A stretch of 64,000 nucleotides of DNA from Phormidium tenue FACHB-1050 (lineage in GTDB: Bacteria; Cyanobacteriota; Cyanobacteriia; Pseudanabaenales; Pseudanabaenaceae). Below, piece by piece: positions 23,974 to 31,607 of the stretch. Under the pieces are notes generated by a model, which did not search any database, was not told the DNA's origin, and was given only the letters and a program-made list of their open reading frames with translations. The translations under genes were made by a program, and so were the position numbers. The DNA is taken from assembly GCF_014696925.1 (NCBI RefSeq), contig NZ_JACJQY010000020.1:1-64000 (forward strand), in the 5' to 3' direction. Position 1 is the first letter of the stretch; each line of letters starts with the position of its first letter.

Positions 23974-24324
23974 TTACTGCAAAACGAGTTTTACATTAGC
24001 ATTGCTCAGTCCAGGACGCTTAACTTCAGTTAGAGCCTTGTTTACAGCATACTTCTGGTTGATCGAATTGATCAACTCAGTCTGATTGTGCTTTTTGGCG
24101 ACACCCCAAAGATCAGCAATTAGATCAAATGAGCCGTCAGCATTACGTGACCAACCCAAATCATAATCACCTTCAAGAGTTGCCACAATGTCGGCACGGA
24201 TGCGTTGGCTGTTATAGCCACGAACATCAGCTTCAGTCTTAACACTGATACCCAGATCGCGCAAAGACGACTTGAGGACTTCGGCATCAGTAATTTTTGT
24301 GCGAAGTGTGCTGAAATGAGACAT
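23974..24324 (-). CDS. ycf35: Ycf35 (DUF1257) family protein
   Basis: 116 residues. Opens MSHFSTLRTKITDAEVLKSSLRDLGI, then VRGYNSQRIRADIVATLEGDYDLGWSRNADGSFDLIADLWGV and a helix ending QKYAVNKALTEVKRPG: the conserved layout of the plastid/cyanobacterial Ycf35 family, function unknown. Here it is slightly shorter than some members at the C-terminus. It is the last gene of a minus-strand cluster with the AAA+ ATPase and the ribbon-helix-helix protein; a 174-base gap to the ATPase suggests it may also have its own promoter. Confidence 0.8.
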   Translation of the reverse strand: MSHFSTLRTKITDAEVLKSSLRDLGISVKTEADVRGYNSQRIRADIVATLEGDYDLGWSRNADGSFDLIADLWGVAKKHNQTELINSINQKYAVNKALTEVKRPGLSNANVKLVLQ

Positions 24325-24498
24325 AATAGTTTTGCTCCTGTAAATAAATGTGAACTTGACTGTTAACTCGAACGGGAGACATAAGAGTGTTGGTGGTTCT
24401 TACTCCTATGTTAGCTGCTAGATCGATTGTCTTTTGATAAGACATTCTTTAGAATCTAGCCTTAAACCTGCTGACTACGAAACAGCAGGATAAGCTTT

Positions 24499-26022
24499 TC
24501 AAAACTCCATACGCTGATATTCAGCGACTGAAGTAGCGGCGGGTCTAGCCCGCATTCTTGCCCAGTCACGCAAAGCAGCAACCTGCTCAGTCATCGTGCG
24601 TGATAAGGGAGTCGTGGATTTCACAGCCGAAATGATATCTAGCTGTGTGAACTCCCGATCTTGGGCAAAAGCCTCATACATGGCAGCAATTACTGCCTGT
24701 TCGATTTCCGCCCCCGAAAAACCATCGCTTACTTTCGATAGTTGCTCAAAATCGAACCTGTCTAATTTTTCAACATCTGGACGACGCTTGCACAGATGAA
24801 TTTTGAAAATATCTCTGCGTTCTTCGCCGTTAGGTAAATCAACGAAGAAAAGCTCGTCAAAACGTCCCTTGCGGAGAAATTCCCCTGGTAACTTTTCGAT
24901 ACGATTGGCTGTAGCCATCACGAATACAGGTGATTTTTTCTCCTGCATCCATGTTAAGAATGTACCGAATATCCGTGATGATGTACCACCATCAGAATCT
25001 GCCGAGCCTGCTCCCCCAGCGAATGCTTTGTCAAGCTCATCAATGAATAGGATCATTGGTGAGATTGATTCAGCAACTTTGAGAGCATTACGTAAGTTTG
25101 CCTCTGACTTGCCAACAGTTGAGCCATCATAAACACGCCCCATATCAAGGCGAATTAATGGTAGCGACCACAACCTAGCAGTTGTCTTGGCGATTAAGGA
25201 TTTTCCGCAACCAGGAACACCAAGAATCAGCATTCCTTTTGGTTGAGGTAATCCATAATTTCTAGCTCTCTGACTAAAGGCATTTGATCGCTGTTGCAAC
25301 CAATGCTTTAGTTCTTCGAGTCCCCCAACAGCATCTAAATCTTCTTCATCCTCGATATATTCTAGGATGCCATTGCGTCGAATTAATTGTTGCTTTTCTG
25401 AAAGTACAATATCGACTTCTTCTTCGGTCAGCTTGCCATTGGTGACTTGGGCTTTGCGATAGACCTTTTCAGCTTCATCTTGAGTTAAACCCAAGGTAGC
25501 TCTGACTAACTTTTCGCGAGTCTCAGATGACACCTTTCTGGTGCGAACTTGTCCAAGTTGCTGATCGAGTACTTCTTCGATCGCTTTCATGTCTGGCAGA
25601 GGAAAATCAAGTACAACGATTTCCTTCTCTAATTCAACAGGGATTACTTGAATCGGCGACATCAGAATAATTGTCTTCTGAGTGCCTTTAAAATTGGCGA
25701 TCGCATCACGCAGACAACGAACGGTTACAGGATGATCTAAGAAGGGATGTATATCTTTAAAAATATAGATAGCAGGATCTTTCTGATCGGCACGAGTAAT
25801 CCATTTCAAAGCTGCTTCCGCAGATTCGGTATTGTGTTGCGCTGCGCCTGTGGTTTGCCCGTACTCAACTATGCCGTGGGTCACAGTCCATGTGAACATG
25901 CGACGTACTGGCTTCAGTTCAGAGATGCTTGAAATCGCCCTTTCTGCTCTTTCTTCCTCTGGTGTATTGAGGTAGATCAAGGGATATTGGGCTTGAATTA
26001 AAATGCTAAGTTGCTCTTGCAT
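24499..26022 (-). CDS. AAA+ ATPase, Ycf46-like
   Basis: 507 residues. N-terminal domain (about 1-215) begins QEQLSILIQAQYPLIYLNTPEEERAERAI, as in the cyanobacterial Ycf46/Slr0374 group, with a degenerate P-loop region (KTIILMSPIQVIP). The C-terminal AAA+ module has Walker A GVPGCGKS (about 268-275), Walker B MILFIDELDKAF, a sensor 1 region VMATANRIEKLP, arginine-finger region RKGRFDELFFVDLP and a sensor 2 helix GFSGAEIEQAV. Similar proteins are stress-linked in Synechocystis (from memory). ATG 26022. Co-oriented with ycf35 and the ribbon-helix-helix gene. Confidence 0.88.
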   Translation of the reverse strand: MQEQLSILIQAQYPLIYLNTPEEERAERAISSISELKPVRRMFTWTVTHGIVEYGQTTGAAQHNTESAEAALKWITRADQKDPAIYIFKDIHPFLDHPVTVRCLRDAIANFKGTQKTIILMSPIQVIPVELEKEIVVLDFPLPDMKAIEEVLDQQLGQVRTRKVSSETREKLVRATLGLTQDEAEKVYRKAQVTNGKLTEEEVDIVLSEKQQLIRRNGILEYIEDEEDLDAVGGLEELKHWLQQRSNAFSQRARNYGLPQPKGMLILGVPGCGKSLIAKTTARLWSLPLIRLDMGRVYDGSTVGKSEANLRNALKVAESISPMILFIDELDKAFAGGAGSADSDGGTSSRIFGTFLTWMQEKKSPVFVMATANRIEKLPGEFLRKGRFDELFFVDLPNGEERRDIFKIHLCKRRPDVEKLDRFDFEQLSKVSDGFSGAEIEQAVIAAMYEAFAQDREFTQLDIISAVKSTTPLSRTMTEQVAALRDWARMRARPAATSVAEYQRMEF

Positions 26023-26097
26023 ATAGTAATACTGAGGTTTAAGCCTCTGTCCTCACCTTGTCTACAGAAAAAAGTCTAGAAAGTGCAGATAATTAAT

Positions 26098-26415
26098 TTA
26101 GCTAATTGAAACTAGCTCTTCATCAGGGCTGTCAGCTTTGCCAACAGTAACTGGTAAAGCTTGAATACGATTGCCCCCGATCGCCAGCAGTTCACCATCA
26201 CGAATAACAACAGTTTGAGAACAGCTCGGACAGTTGTAGGTTTGATGGGTATGCCCAATACCAGAAGATTCGACAATATCAGCATGGGCTAGGTAAAAGC
26301 TAATTGCTTTTTCGGCTAAGTCTGACATCGAATCACCATCAATAGCAGAACGAATCTTTAGCTGTTGATGTAGTCGTTCGGGGAGATAAAAAGTTACCTT
26401 TTGCTTGTCTTGCAT
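26098..26415 (-). CDS. Ribbon-helix-helix protein with zinc-ribbon-like tail
   Basis: 105 residues. First 45 residues (KQKVTFYLPERLHQQLKIRSAIDGDSMSDLAEKAISFYLAH) form a ribbon-helix-helix DNA-binding domain. A C-terminal part has a CPSC pair (QTYNCPSCSQTVVIRDGELLAIG) that looks like half of a zinc ribbon, which could complete a site in a dimer. Likely a transcriptional regulator of the cluster it leads (AAA+ ATPase 75 bases downstream, then ycf35). ATG 26415. Confidence 0.75.
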   Translation of the reverse strand: MQDKQKVTFYLPERLHQQLKIRSAIDGDSMSDLAEKAISFYLAHADIVESSGIGHTHQTYNCPSCSQTVVIRDGELLAIGGNRIQALPVTVGKADSPDEELVSIS

Positions 26416-26835
26416 AGTGGTTAAGAACAGTGAATACCCGGGTATGTGACTAAGTTACAGGGAGAATCCATTACTGTCAAGACTCTATGCCGTCATGACA
26501 GTAATATCTTAATATTTCTTTACGCAGTACATCTTTTTTGGGCTAATTTAGCTGTGTTTAAGGGGATATCTTCCCGAAGCTTGCGTCTTTAATTGCTTAG
26601 GAAAGTCGTAAATCGCTATAAACTTGTTTTTATAGCAATGCAAAAGTTAGATAAAACAAATCAAAAGCCAAAATACAAGTAGCGCCGCTACTTGTATTTT
26701 GGCTTTAATGTCGCAATCGAACCTTTGATTGCTACAGGAACAAAATCAGCATCAGTCTGGTCATAATGTTTAAACAAAATGAAAATGAATCCCAAATAAT
26801 GCATCTAAAATAATGCATCCTACATGGAGTCAGGT
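26416..26835. other. Intergenic region upstream of divergent clusters
   Basis: Between the ribbon-helix-helix gene and the secreted paralogues. Contains a partial palindrome near the RHH start (ACTGTCATGACGGCAT type, about 26474-26502: GACTCTATGCCGTCATGACAG), a candidate operator, and family B copy B1. No coding frame. Confidence 0.5.
26631..26735. repeat. Family B palindromic element (copy B1, diverged)
   Basis: TATAGCAATGCAAAAGTTAG ... CAAAAGCCAAAATACAAGTAGCGCCGCTACTTGTATTTTGGCTTT ... GATTGCTAC. Confidence 0.6.
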
Positions 26836-27366
26836 ATGAACGTTTCTAAAATTGGGTATTCCAATATACTTAAGCTAGGTTGGGGAACTTTTACAACTAT
26901 TGCAGCTTTGGTGATCGCATTTCCAAGTTTTGCCCAAAATGTTACTTCCCAAAATGTTACTTCCTTGGAGCGAAATTTCCGACCTGATCCAAAACGTTTA
27001 ACTGGAGATGGGGGCGGTAATGTCAGTATTGCGAGTATTGCAGGAATTGCTGATAATTGTCGTGGATTTGCTAACGCTGAACCAAATCATACAATTACTT
27101 TGACTGAAACATTTCAAGTGCTAGATCTTTTGGTTTATACCACTAACATCAATGATGATCCAACTATGCTAATTAAAGGACCAAACGGCATTGTGATCTG
27201 TGCTGACGATGAGTCAGGCGGGCGCAATCCACAGTCCTCTCGCCGTTTGGCTAATGGTACTTATCAATCTTGGCCAAAAGGTACTTACCAAGTTTGGGTT
27301 GGTTCTAAAAATATAAATCAATCTTTTAGTTATACGCTATCTTTGAGTGAAATAAGTCAAAAATGA
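26836..27366 (+). CDS. Secreted protein, first of two tandem paralogues
   Basis: 176 residues from ATG 26836, which has GGAG seven bases upstream; ATG 26824 overlaps that site. Signal peptide ends near PSFAQ. A short duplication NVTSQNVTS follows. The mature domain has FRPDPKRLTGDGGGNVSIASIAG, NCRGFANAEPNHTITLT, LIKGPNGIVICADD and GTYQVWVGSKNINQSFSYTLSLSEISQ. The pattern recurs in the next gene. It resembles a beta-sandwich pre-peptidase-like (PPC) domain, where the ending G-x-Y-x-V-W-V is typical. Stop overlaps the next ATG (ATGA), so translation is coupled. Confidence 0.72.
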   Translation: MNVSKIGYSNILKLGWGTFTTIAALVIAFPSFAQNVTSQNVTSLERNFRPDPKRLTGDGGGNVSIASIAGIADNCRGFANAEPNHTITLTETFQVLDLLVYTTNINDDPTMLIKGPNGIVICADDESGGRNPQSSRRLANGTYQSWPKGTYQVWVGSKNINQSFSYTLSLSEISQK

Positions 27367-27815
27367 AATTCTTGAAACTCCCAATTGCTTTACTGGGATT
27401 TGCTCTAGTACCAATGTTTCTGGCGGTATCGCCAACATTGAGCCAAGAGGTACTGAAGCCAATCTCCCCTAAATTTACCCCTGATCCTCAAGTCTATACT
27501 GGTAGCGCAGGCGGAGATATTCCCTTAGCATCTATTGCTACTAGTAGAGCTAGTGGACAATGCCAAGGATTGACACAGCAAACACCAAACCATACTTTGA
27601 CGGTACAGAAAAACTTTGGTTTTTTGGCATTGCAAGTGTCAGGTAGCCGTAATTTATCACTACTTGTCAAAGGACCAGATGGGATTTATTGTCGTAGTGG
27701 TGGAAGTCCTGAACTATCAGGTGCTTGGGTGGCGGGAAATTATGAAATCTGGGTTAGTACGCCCGATGGCGATCGGACATCTTATCGTCTAACGATTAGT
27801 GAGACTAGCCAATAA
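27363..27815 (+). CDS. Secreted protein, second of two tandem paralogues
   Basis: 150 residues, signal peptide ending SPTLSQ. Shares with its upstream neighbour the order F-x-PDP--TG-x-GG--ASIA, CQG, PNHTLTV, LLVKGPDGIYC, G-NYEIWVSTPDGDRTSYRLTISETSQ. Cysteine positions (CQG, YCRS) are conserved, so a disulfide is likely. Starts within the stop of the first gene. Probably a tandem duplication with divergence; role outside the cytoplasm unknown. Confidence 0.72.
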   Translation: MKFLKLPIALLGFALVPMFLAVSPTLSQEVLKPISPKFTPDPQVYTGSAGGDIPLASIATSRASGQCQGLTQQTPNHTLTVQKNFGFLALQVSGSRNLSLLVKGPDGIYCRSGGSPELSGAWVAGNYEIWVSTPDGDRTSYRLTISETSQ

Positions 27816-27821
27816 AGCAAC

Positions 27822-27937
27822 TATAGCAACGTAAGAGATAGCTGGGACAAATCAAAACCCAAAAGATGGGTGGCGGCGCGAAGCGCCGCCACCCATCTTT
27901 TGGGTTTTATGTCCTAAGCAAAACTTGCTTTGCTATA
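27822..27937. repeat. Family B palindromic element (copy B2)
   Basis: TATAGCAACGTAAGAGATAGCTGGGACAAA ... GATGGGTGGCGGCGC-GAA-complement ... CCTAAGCAAAACTTGCTTTGCTATA. Confidence 0.8.
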
Positions 27938-27943
27938 TAAGGA

Positions 27944-27976
27944 AACAAAAAGGAGCGCATTGCGCTCCTTTTTGTT
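27944..27976. terminator. Terminator downstream of the substrate-binding protein gene
   Basis: AACAAAAAGGAGCGCA-complement, with T-runs on both strands. Confidence 0.8.
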
Positions 27977-27986
27977 ATTTGGCTTG

Positions 27987-29672
27987 TTATTTGGAAATAT
28001 TCCAGTAAGGAAGTTGTTGGTTCGGTTCGATTTTGACTCCCTGTAAACCTCTTTGAGCAAAAGCATATTCTTTATTTTGCCAGAGTGGGATAAAGGGTAC
28101 ATCCTGAGCTAGGATTTCTTGGATTTTTTGAAGTATTTGCGATCGCTTAACCTCATCGCGCTCTTTACGCTGTTTGGCAATTAATTCATTCATCTCAGGG
28201 TTGTTATAAAACGAGCCTTGAAATTGAGTACTTCCTTTTATACAGCGATCGCCTTCTGCTTCTTCACATTCTAAAAATGGCTTGATGTAGTTGTCGGGGT
28301 CGAGAATATCAGGAACCCAATCGAGTAAATAAGCAGGATATACACCTTTATCCAAAAAAGCATAACCAACGGTATTTTCTACACGCTCAGTTTTAATCTG
28401 CAAAATTTTGCCGACGTTTTTTTGAATTGATGCACGCATAGTGCTAGCGATTAAGTCGCCATTACCGCCATATTTTGGGGAATACCAAATTGTAATTTGG
28501 GCAGGTTTATCGTCAGAATATCCTGCTGATTCCAGCAATTGTCGCGCTAGCTTACCGTTACCATCACCATATTTCTGTTCAAATACAGGCTTGGATTCTT
28601 TAAAAGCACTAGGAATTAAGCTATACAGTGGCGCACGTTGATTGAAAAATATACGTGATTCTAGGAGAGGTCGATCAATTGCCGCAGATAAAGCTTGACG
28701 TACACGTACGTCATTTAGTGGAGCTTGATAAGTGTTTAGCACCATATACAAAATGGTTGCACCTTGACCTGAGGCGATCGTCCAGCCATTTTGTTTTGCA
28801 TTAGTTTCTACATTCTTGACCTGAGTTGGTGTCAGGGTCTGAAATGCAATATCCACTGCACCCGTTTTGAAGGCATTGAGTAAGTTGGAATTAGAGGAGA
28901 AAAACTGAATGTCAACTCCTTTATTGGCAGGCTTTTTACCCCAATAGTCTGGAAATGTATCTAGGCGTAAATAGCTACCTTCGACAAACTGGGTAACTTG
29001 ATAGGGGCCAGTTCCTACTAATTTATCAGGTAGAAATAGGAGCTTGCCTGTCTTTTCATCTTTAATATGTTTGTAAACCTGTGGTGAAATCGCCGCTGCA
29101 CCTGTAAAAGCTAAGAACTTAGGGAAAAATTGTAAAGGTTGCTTGAGCTTAAAAATTAGTTCAGTCTCGCTCGGTGCGGCAATAGCTTCAATAACATCAC
29201 CCAAGATATATGCTGGCGCACCTTTGGAATTTATGAAGCGTTCCAAGGCAAATTTCATCGTATAAGCGTTGAAATTGGTGCGATCGTGAAATTTGATTCC
29301 TGTTCTTACGGGTACGGTATAAGTTAAGCCATCTTCGCTAACCTTGGGCATATCTGCCGCTAGTTGTGGAATTACTTCGTTGGAGCCTTCTTTGTAGGTG
29401 TAAAGACGTTCCAGCGTATTGTAAAAGATATTACTTATAAAAAATTCGTTGGCATCGGCAGGATCGAGAGTGCGAATTTTGCTGGTTGTGCCTAAAACGA
29501 TACGCTCATCGGTGCGATCGCTAATCCCCAGTCTATTAACGTTATTAGTAATTTTGCCATTGGTGCAGGCAAATAGTGTGGTTAGTGTGATTAGGGCGAT
29601 CGCAAACCAAGCAAAAAAGCGCCGCAGCAAATATCTCATTGATCTATTTATGGATTTATTAGCCGAAAACAT
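27987..29672 (-). CDS. ABC transporter substrate-binding lipoprotein (peptide/oligopeptide type, SBP_bac_5)
   Basis: 561 residues. N-terminal membrane segment and lipobox LTTLFAC (Cys about 36) give an outer-leaflet lipoprotein. Family 5 features: RTLDPADANEFFISNIFYNTLERLYTY, YTVPVRTGIKFHDRTNFNAYTMKFALERFIN, GTGPYQVTQFVEGSYLRLDTFPDYWG, VRQALSAAIDRPLL and WVPDILDPDNYIKPFLEC. Binds peptides or similar solutes for an ABC importer, but no permease or ATPase genes are nearby. ATG 29672 has AAGGA eight bases upstream; an internal ATG at 29639 is the alternative. Confidence 0.9.
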   Translation of the reverse strand: MFSANKSINRSMRYLLRRFFAWFAIALITLTTLFACTNGKITNNVNRLGISDRTDERIVLGTTSKIRTLDPADANEFFISNIFYNTLERLYTYKEGSNEVIPQLAADMPKVSEDGLTYTVPVRTGIKFHDRTNFNAYTMKFALERFINSKGAPAYILGDVIEAIAAPSETELIFKLKQPLQFFPKFLAFTGAAAISPQVYKHIKDEKTGKLLFLPDKLVGTGPYQVTQFVEGSYLRLDTFPDYWGKKPANKGVDIQFFSSNSNLLNAFKTGAVDIAFQTLTPTQVKNVETNAKQNGWTIASGQGATILYMVLNTYQAPLNDVRVRQALSAAIDRPLLESRIFFNQRAPLYSLIPSAFKESKPVFEQKYGDGNGKLARQLLESAGYSDDKPAQITIWYSPKYGGNGDLIASTMRASIQKNVGKILQIKTERVENTVGYAFLDKGVYPAYLLDWVPDILDPDNYIKPFLECEEAEGDRCIKGSTQFQGSFYNNPEMNELIAKQRKERDEVKRSQILQKIQEILAQDVPFIPLWQNKEYAFAQRGLQGVKIEPNQQLPYWNISK

Positions 29673-29713
29673 AACTGGATTCCTTACTGCTAAATCTTCT
29701 CACAATGTCGGGT

Positions 29714-29842
29714 TTATGTAACGTTGTAAGCGATCGCCCGATTACGCCCCTGATATTTAGCTGTATAAAGAGCTTTGTCCGCGTAGGAAATCATAATTTC
29801 TGTACTTTGCTCTAATGTAGGAATTAGACTCACAACACCCAG
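29714..29842 (-). pseudogene. C-terminal remnant of a GGDEF protein
   Basis: Minus-strand frame LGVVSLIPTLEQSTEIMISY then ADKALYTAKYQGRNRAIAYN and stop, closely resembling the end of the GGDEF response regulator 0.9 kb away ([36 protein letters not shown]). An in-frame stop precedes it and the GGEEF part is absent. It is what is left of a duplicated or recombined regulator gene. Confidence 0.75.
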
Positions 29843-29986
29843 TCACTGGACAGTTAAAGCGTAATCGACGTATTTGCGTCTTTTTTGTCATTGTGAAATG
29901 GGCTTTTCAGCACCTATCCCTGATTAGCTGACAAAGGTCTAGTAAGCTAAACTTTATTGATATAAACAACAAATAACTTAAGTGCA

Positions 29987-30606
29987 ATGAAAAATATCAA
30001 GTTAAAACTTCTTAGATTTTCTAGCTTTCTATTATTTAGTTGTATAAGTTTATCTCCATATACAGCGATCGCTAATGCCGAAACTAGTCAAGATTCCCCT
30101 ACACCGATTACTGTCCCCCTAAAATCAAAAAAGCAACTAGCTAAAGAAGTTCTAGTTGAATTGGGTATTGGTAAACAGTACGACCTCTATTTTTGGAATA
30201 GTGTTGACATTGGAAATGCTTCAAGAACTAAGTTTAGTGCTTGGTTGCAAAAAACTTTGGCACGAGTAGCTGGATGGAAGTATGTTGAATCTCGGTATGT
30301 GGCAAGATTAGAATCTAATTTTTCAGAAATGGAACTACAGGAATTATTGGATTTATACCAAAACACAAAATGGCTACGCCATTTTGTGTTTTTAAAACCC
30401 TTACTGGGTTTGGTTTTCAATTCACAAAAGTGTTGTCACACTTTCGTGAATTGGTATTAGCTAAACGTCCATTGATGAAAAAGTTATTGAGAACCGAAAT
30501 CCAAGCCTATGAAGAGACGGGCGAAAAGAGAGCAAGATTACTGTGGAAAGCATGGGATGACTACAACTCAGGTAAAATCAACGTGCCATCAAACTTACTA
30601 AGGTAG
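29987..30606 (+). pseudogene. Secreted DUF2059-like gene split by a family C element
   Basis: The frame from ATG 29987 has a signal peptide (about 1-32) and runs KKQLAKEVLVELGIGKQYDLYFW ... ESNFSEMELQELLDL to codon 123, where 101 bp of family C sequence intervene. The coding sequence resumes at 30460 (AKRPLMKKLLRTEIQAYEE ... PSNLLR). Removing the element and one TTA restores a continuous 171-residue protein whose FSEMELQELLDL--RPLMKKLL part resembles the DUF2059 motif (FSEEELRELL-FY-SP-GQK). The insertion adds 104 bases and shifts the frame, so the gene is broken. Its 3' end overlaps the convergent regulator gene by 46 bases. Confidence 0.85.
30356..30456 (+). repeat. Family C mobile palindrome (copy C5) inserted in a gene, TTA duplicated
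   Basis: 101-bp copy, ends TACCAAAAC and GTGAATTGGTA. TTA stands at 30353-30355 and 30457-30459. The flanking sequence reads as one coding frame when the element and one TTA are taken out. Confidence 0.92.
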
Positions 30607-31607
30607 ATCGCCCGATTCCGACCCTGACTTTTAGCTGTATACAATGCTTCATCAGCATTAGCAATGAGCGTTTCCAAACTTAGCTCTAATGTGGGAACTA
30701 GGCTTGCTACACCAATACTCAGGGTCACATACTCACTCACATCAGAGCTTTGATGAGGGACTTTAAGATTTAAAACTTGGGTTTGGATTGCCGTGGCGAC
30801 TTTCATTCCACCCTCTAGATTCGTATTGCTCAAAATCACCGCAAACTCCTCTCCTCCGTATCGGGCTACTAAATCTGTAGGACGTTGTGGAACTTTAGCG
30901 ATCGCTTGAGCAACCCTCATTAAACAATCATCCCCACCTTGATGTCCGTAAGTATCATTGTAACGTTTGAAATAGTCGATATCAATGAAAACCAGAGTGA
31001 GAGAATGCTGTTCTCGCTGATGACGCTGCCATTCCAAAGCTAAATAATTGTCAAAACGGCGGCGGTTGGCAATTTGGGTTAATCCGTCTAAATTTGCCAG
31101 CAACTCTAACTTGCGGTTTGCCTCCTGTAAAATTAACTCGGTTTGCTTCCGTTTAGCGATTTCATCCTGCAATCTCTTCTTTTGTCTTTGAATCGTTAGG
31201 TGAGTTTCTATCCGAGCCACAACTTCTTCCATTTGAAATGGCTTAGTAATATAGTCTACTCCTCCAACTTGAAAGGCTTTTAACTTATCAAAGGTATCAT
31301 CTAAGGCACTAATAAACAAAATGGGAATATCATAAAGCTCAGGATCTAATTTAAAGGCTTGACAAACTTGATACCCGTCCATTTCTGGCATGTGAATATC
31401 GAGCAGGATAATATCAGGAAGCTTTGCCTTTGCACTTTTTAAGGCTCTAGCGCCATTAATAGCGCTACGAACTGTGTAATTAAGCTCAGAGAGTAATTCG
31501 GTCAATAACTTGAGGTTTTCAGGTAGATCGTCTATTAATAAAATATTACCTTTAGTTTCTGGTGGAAAATTTAGGTTCACAGAATACTCACTAAGTAGTT
31601 GGGACAT
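30561..31607 (-). CDS. Response regulator with GGDEF domain (diguanylate cyclase)
   Basis: 348 residues. Receiver domain (about 20-135) with phospho-acceptor D70 in [16 protein letters not shown] and KPF at 122. A coiled-coil linker (about 140-170) leads to the GGDEF domain: [36 protein letters not shown], and the active site GGEEF (251-255). The inhibitory site RxxD (RPTD, 242-245) is present five residues before it. It should make cyclic di-GMP on phosphorylation. ATG 31607 lies 17 bases inside the 3' end of the hybrid kinase gene, so the two are translationally coupled and form one signalling pair. Confidence 0.93.
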   Translation of the reverse strand: MSQLLSEYSVNLNFPPETKGNILLIDDLPENLKLLTELLSELNYTVRSAINGARALKSAKAKLPDIILLDIHMPEMDGYQVCQAFKLDPELYDIPILFISALDDTFDKLKAFQVGGVDYITKPFQMEEVVARIETHLTIQRQKKRLQDEIAKRKQTELILQEANRKLELLANLDGLTQIANRRRFDNYLALEWQRHQREQHSLTLVFIDIDYFKRYNDTYGHQGGDDCLMRVAQAIAKVPQRPTDLVARYGGEEFAVILSNTNLEGGMKVATAIQTQVLNLKVPHQSSDVSEYVTLSIGVASLVPTLELSLETLIANADEALYTAKSQGRNRAIYLSKFDGTLILPEL

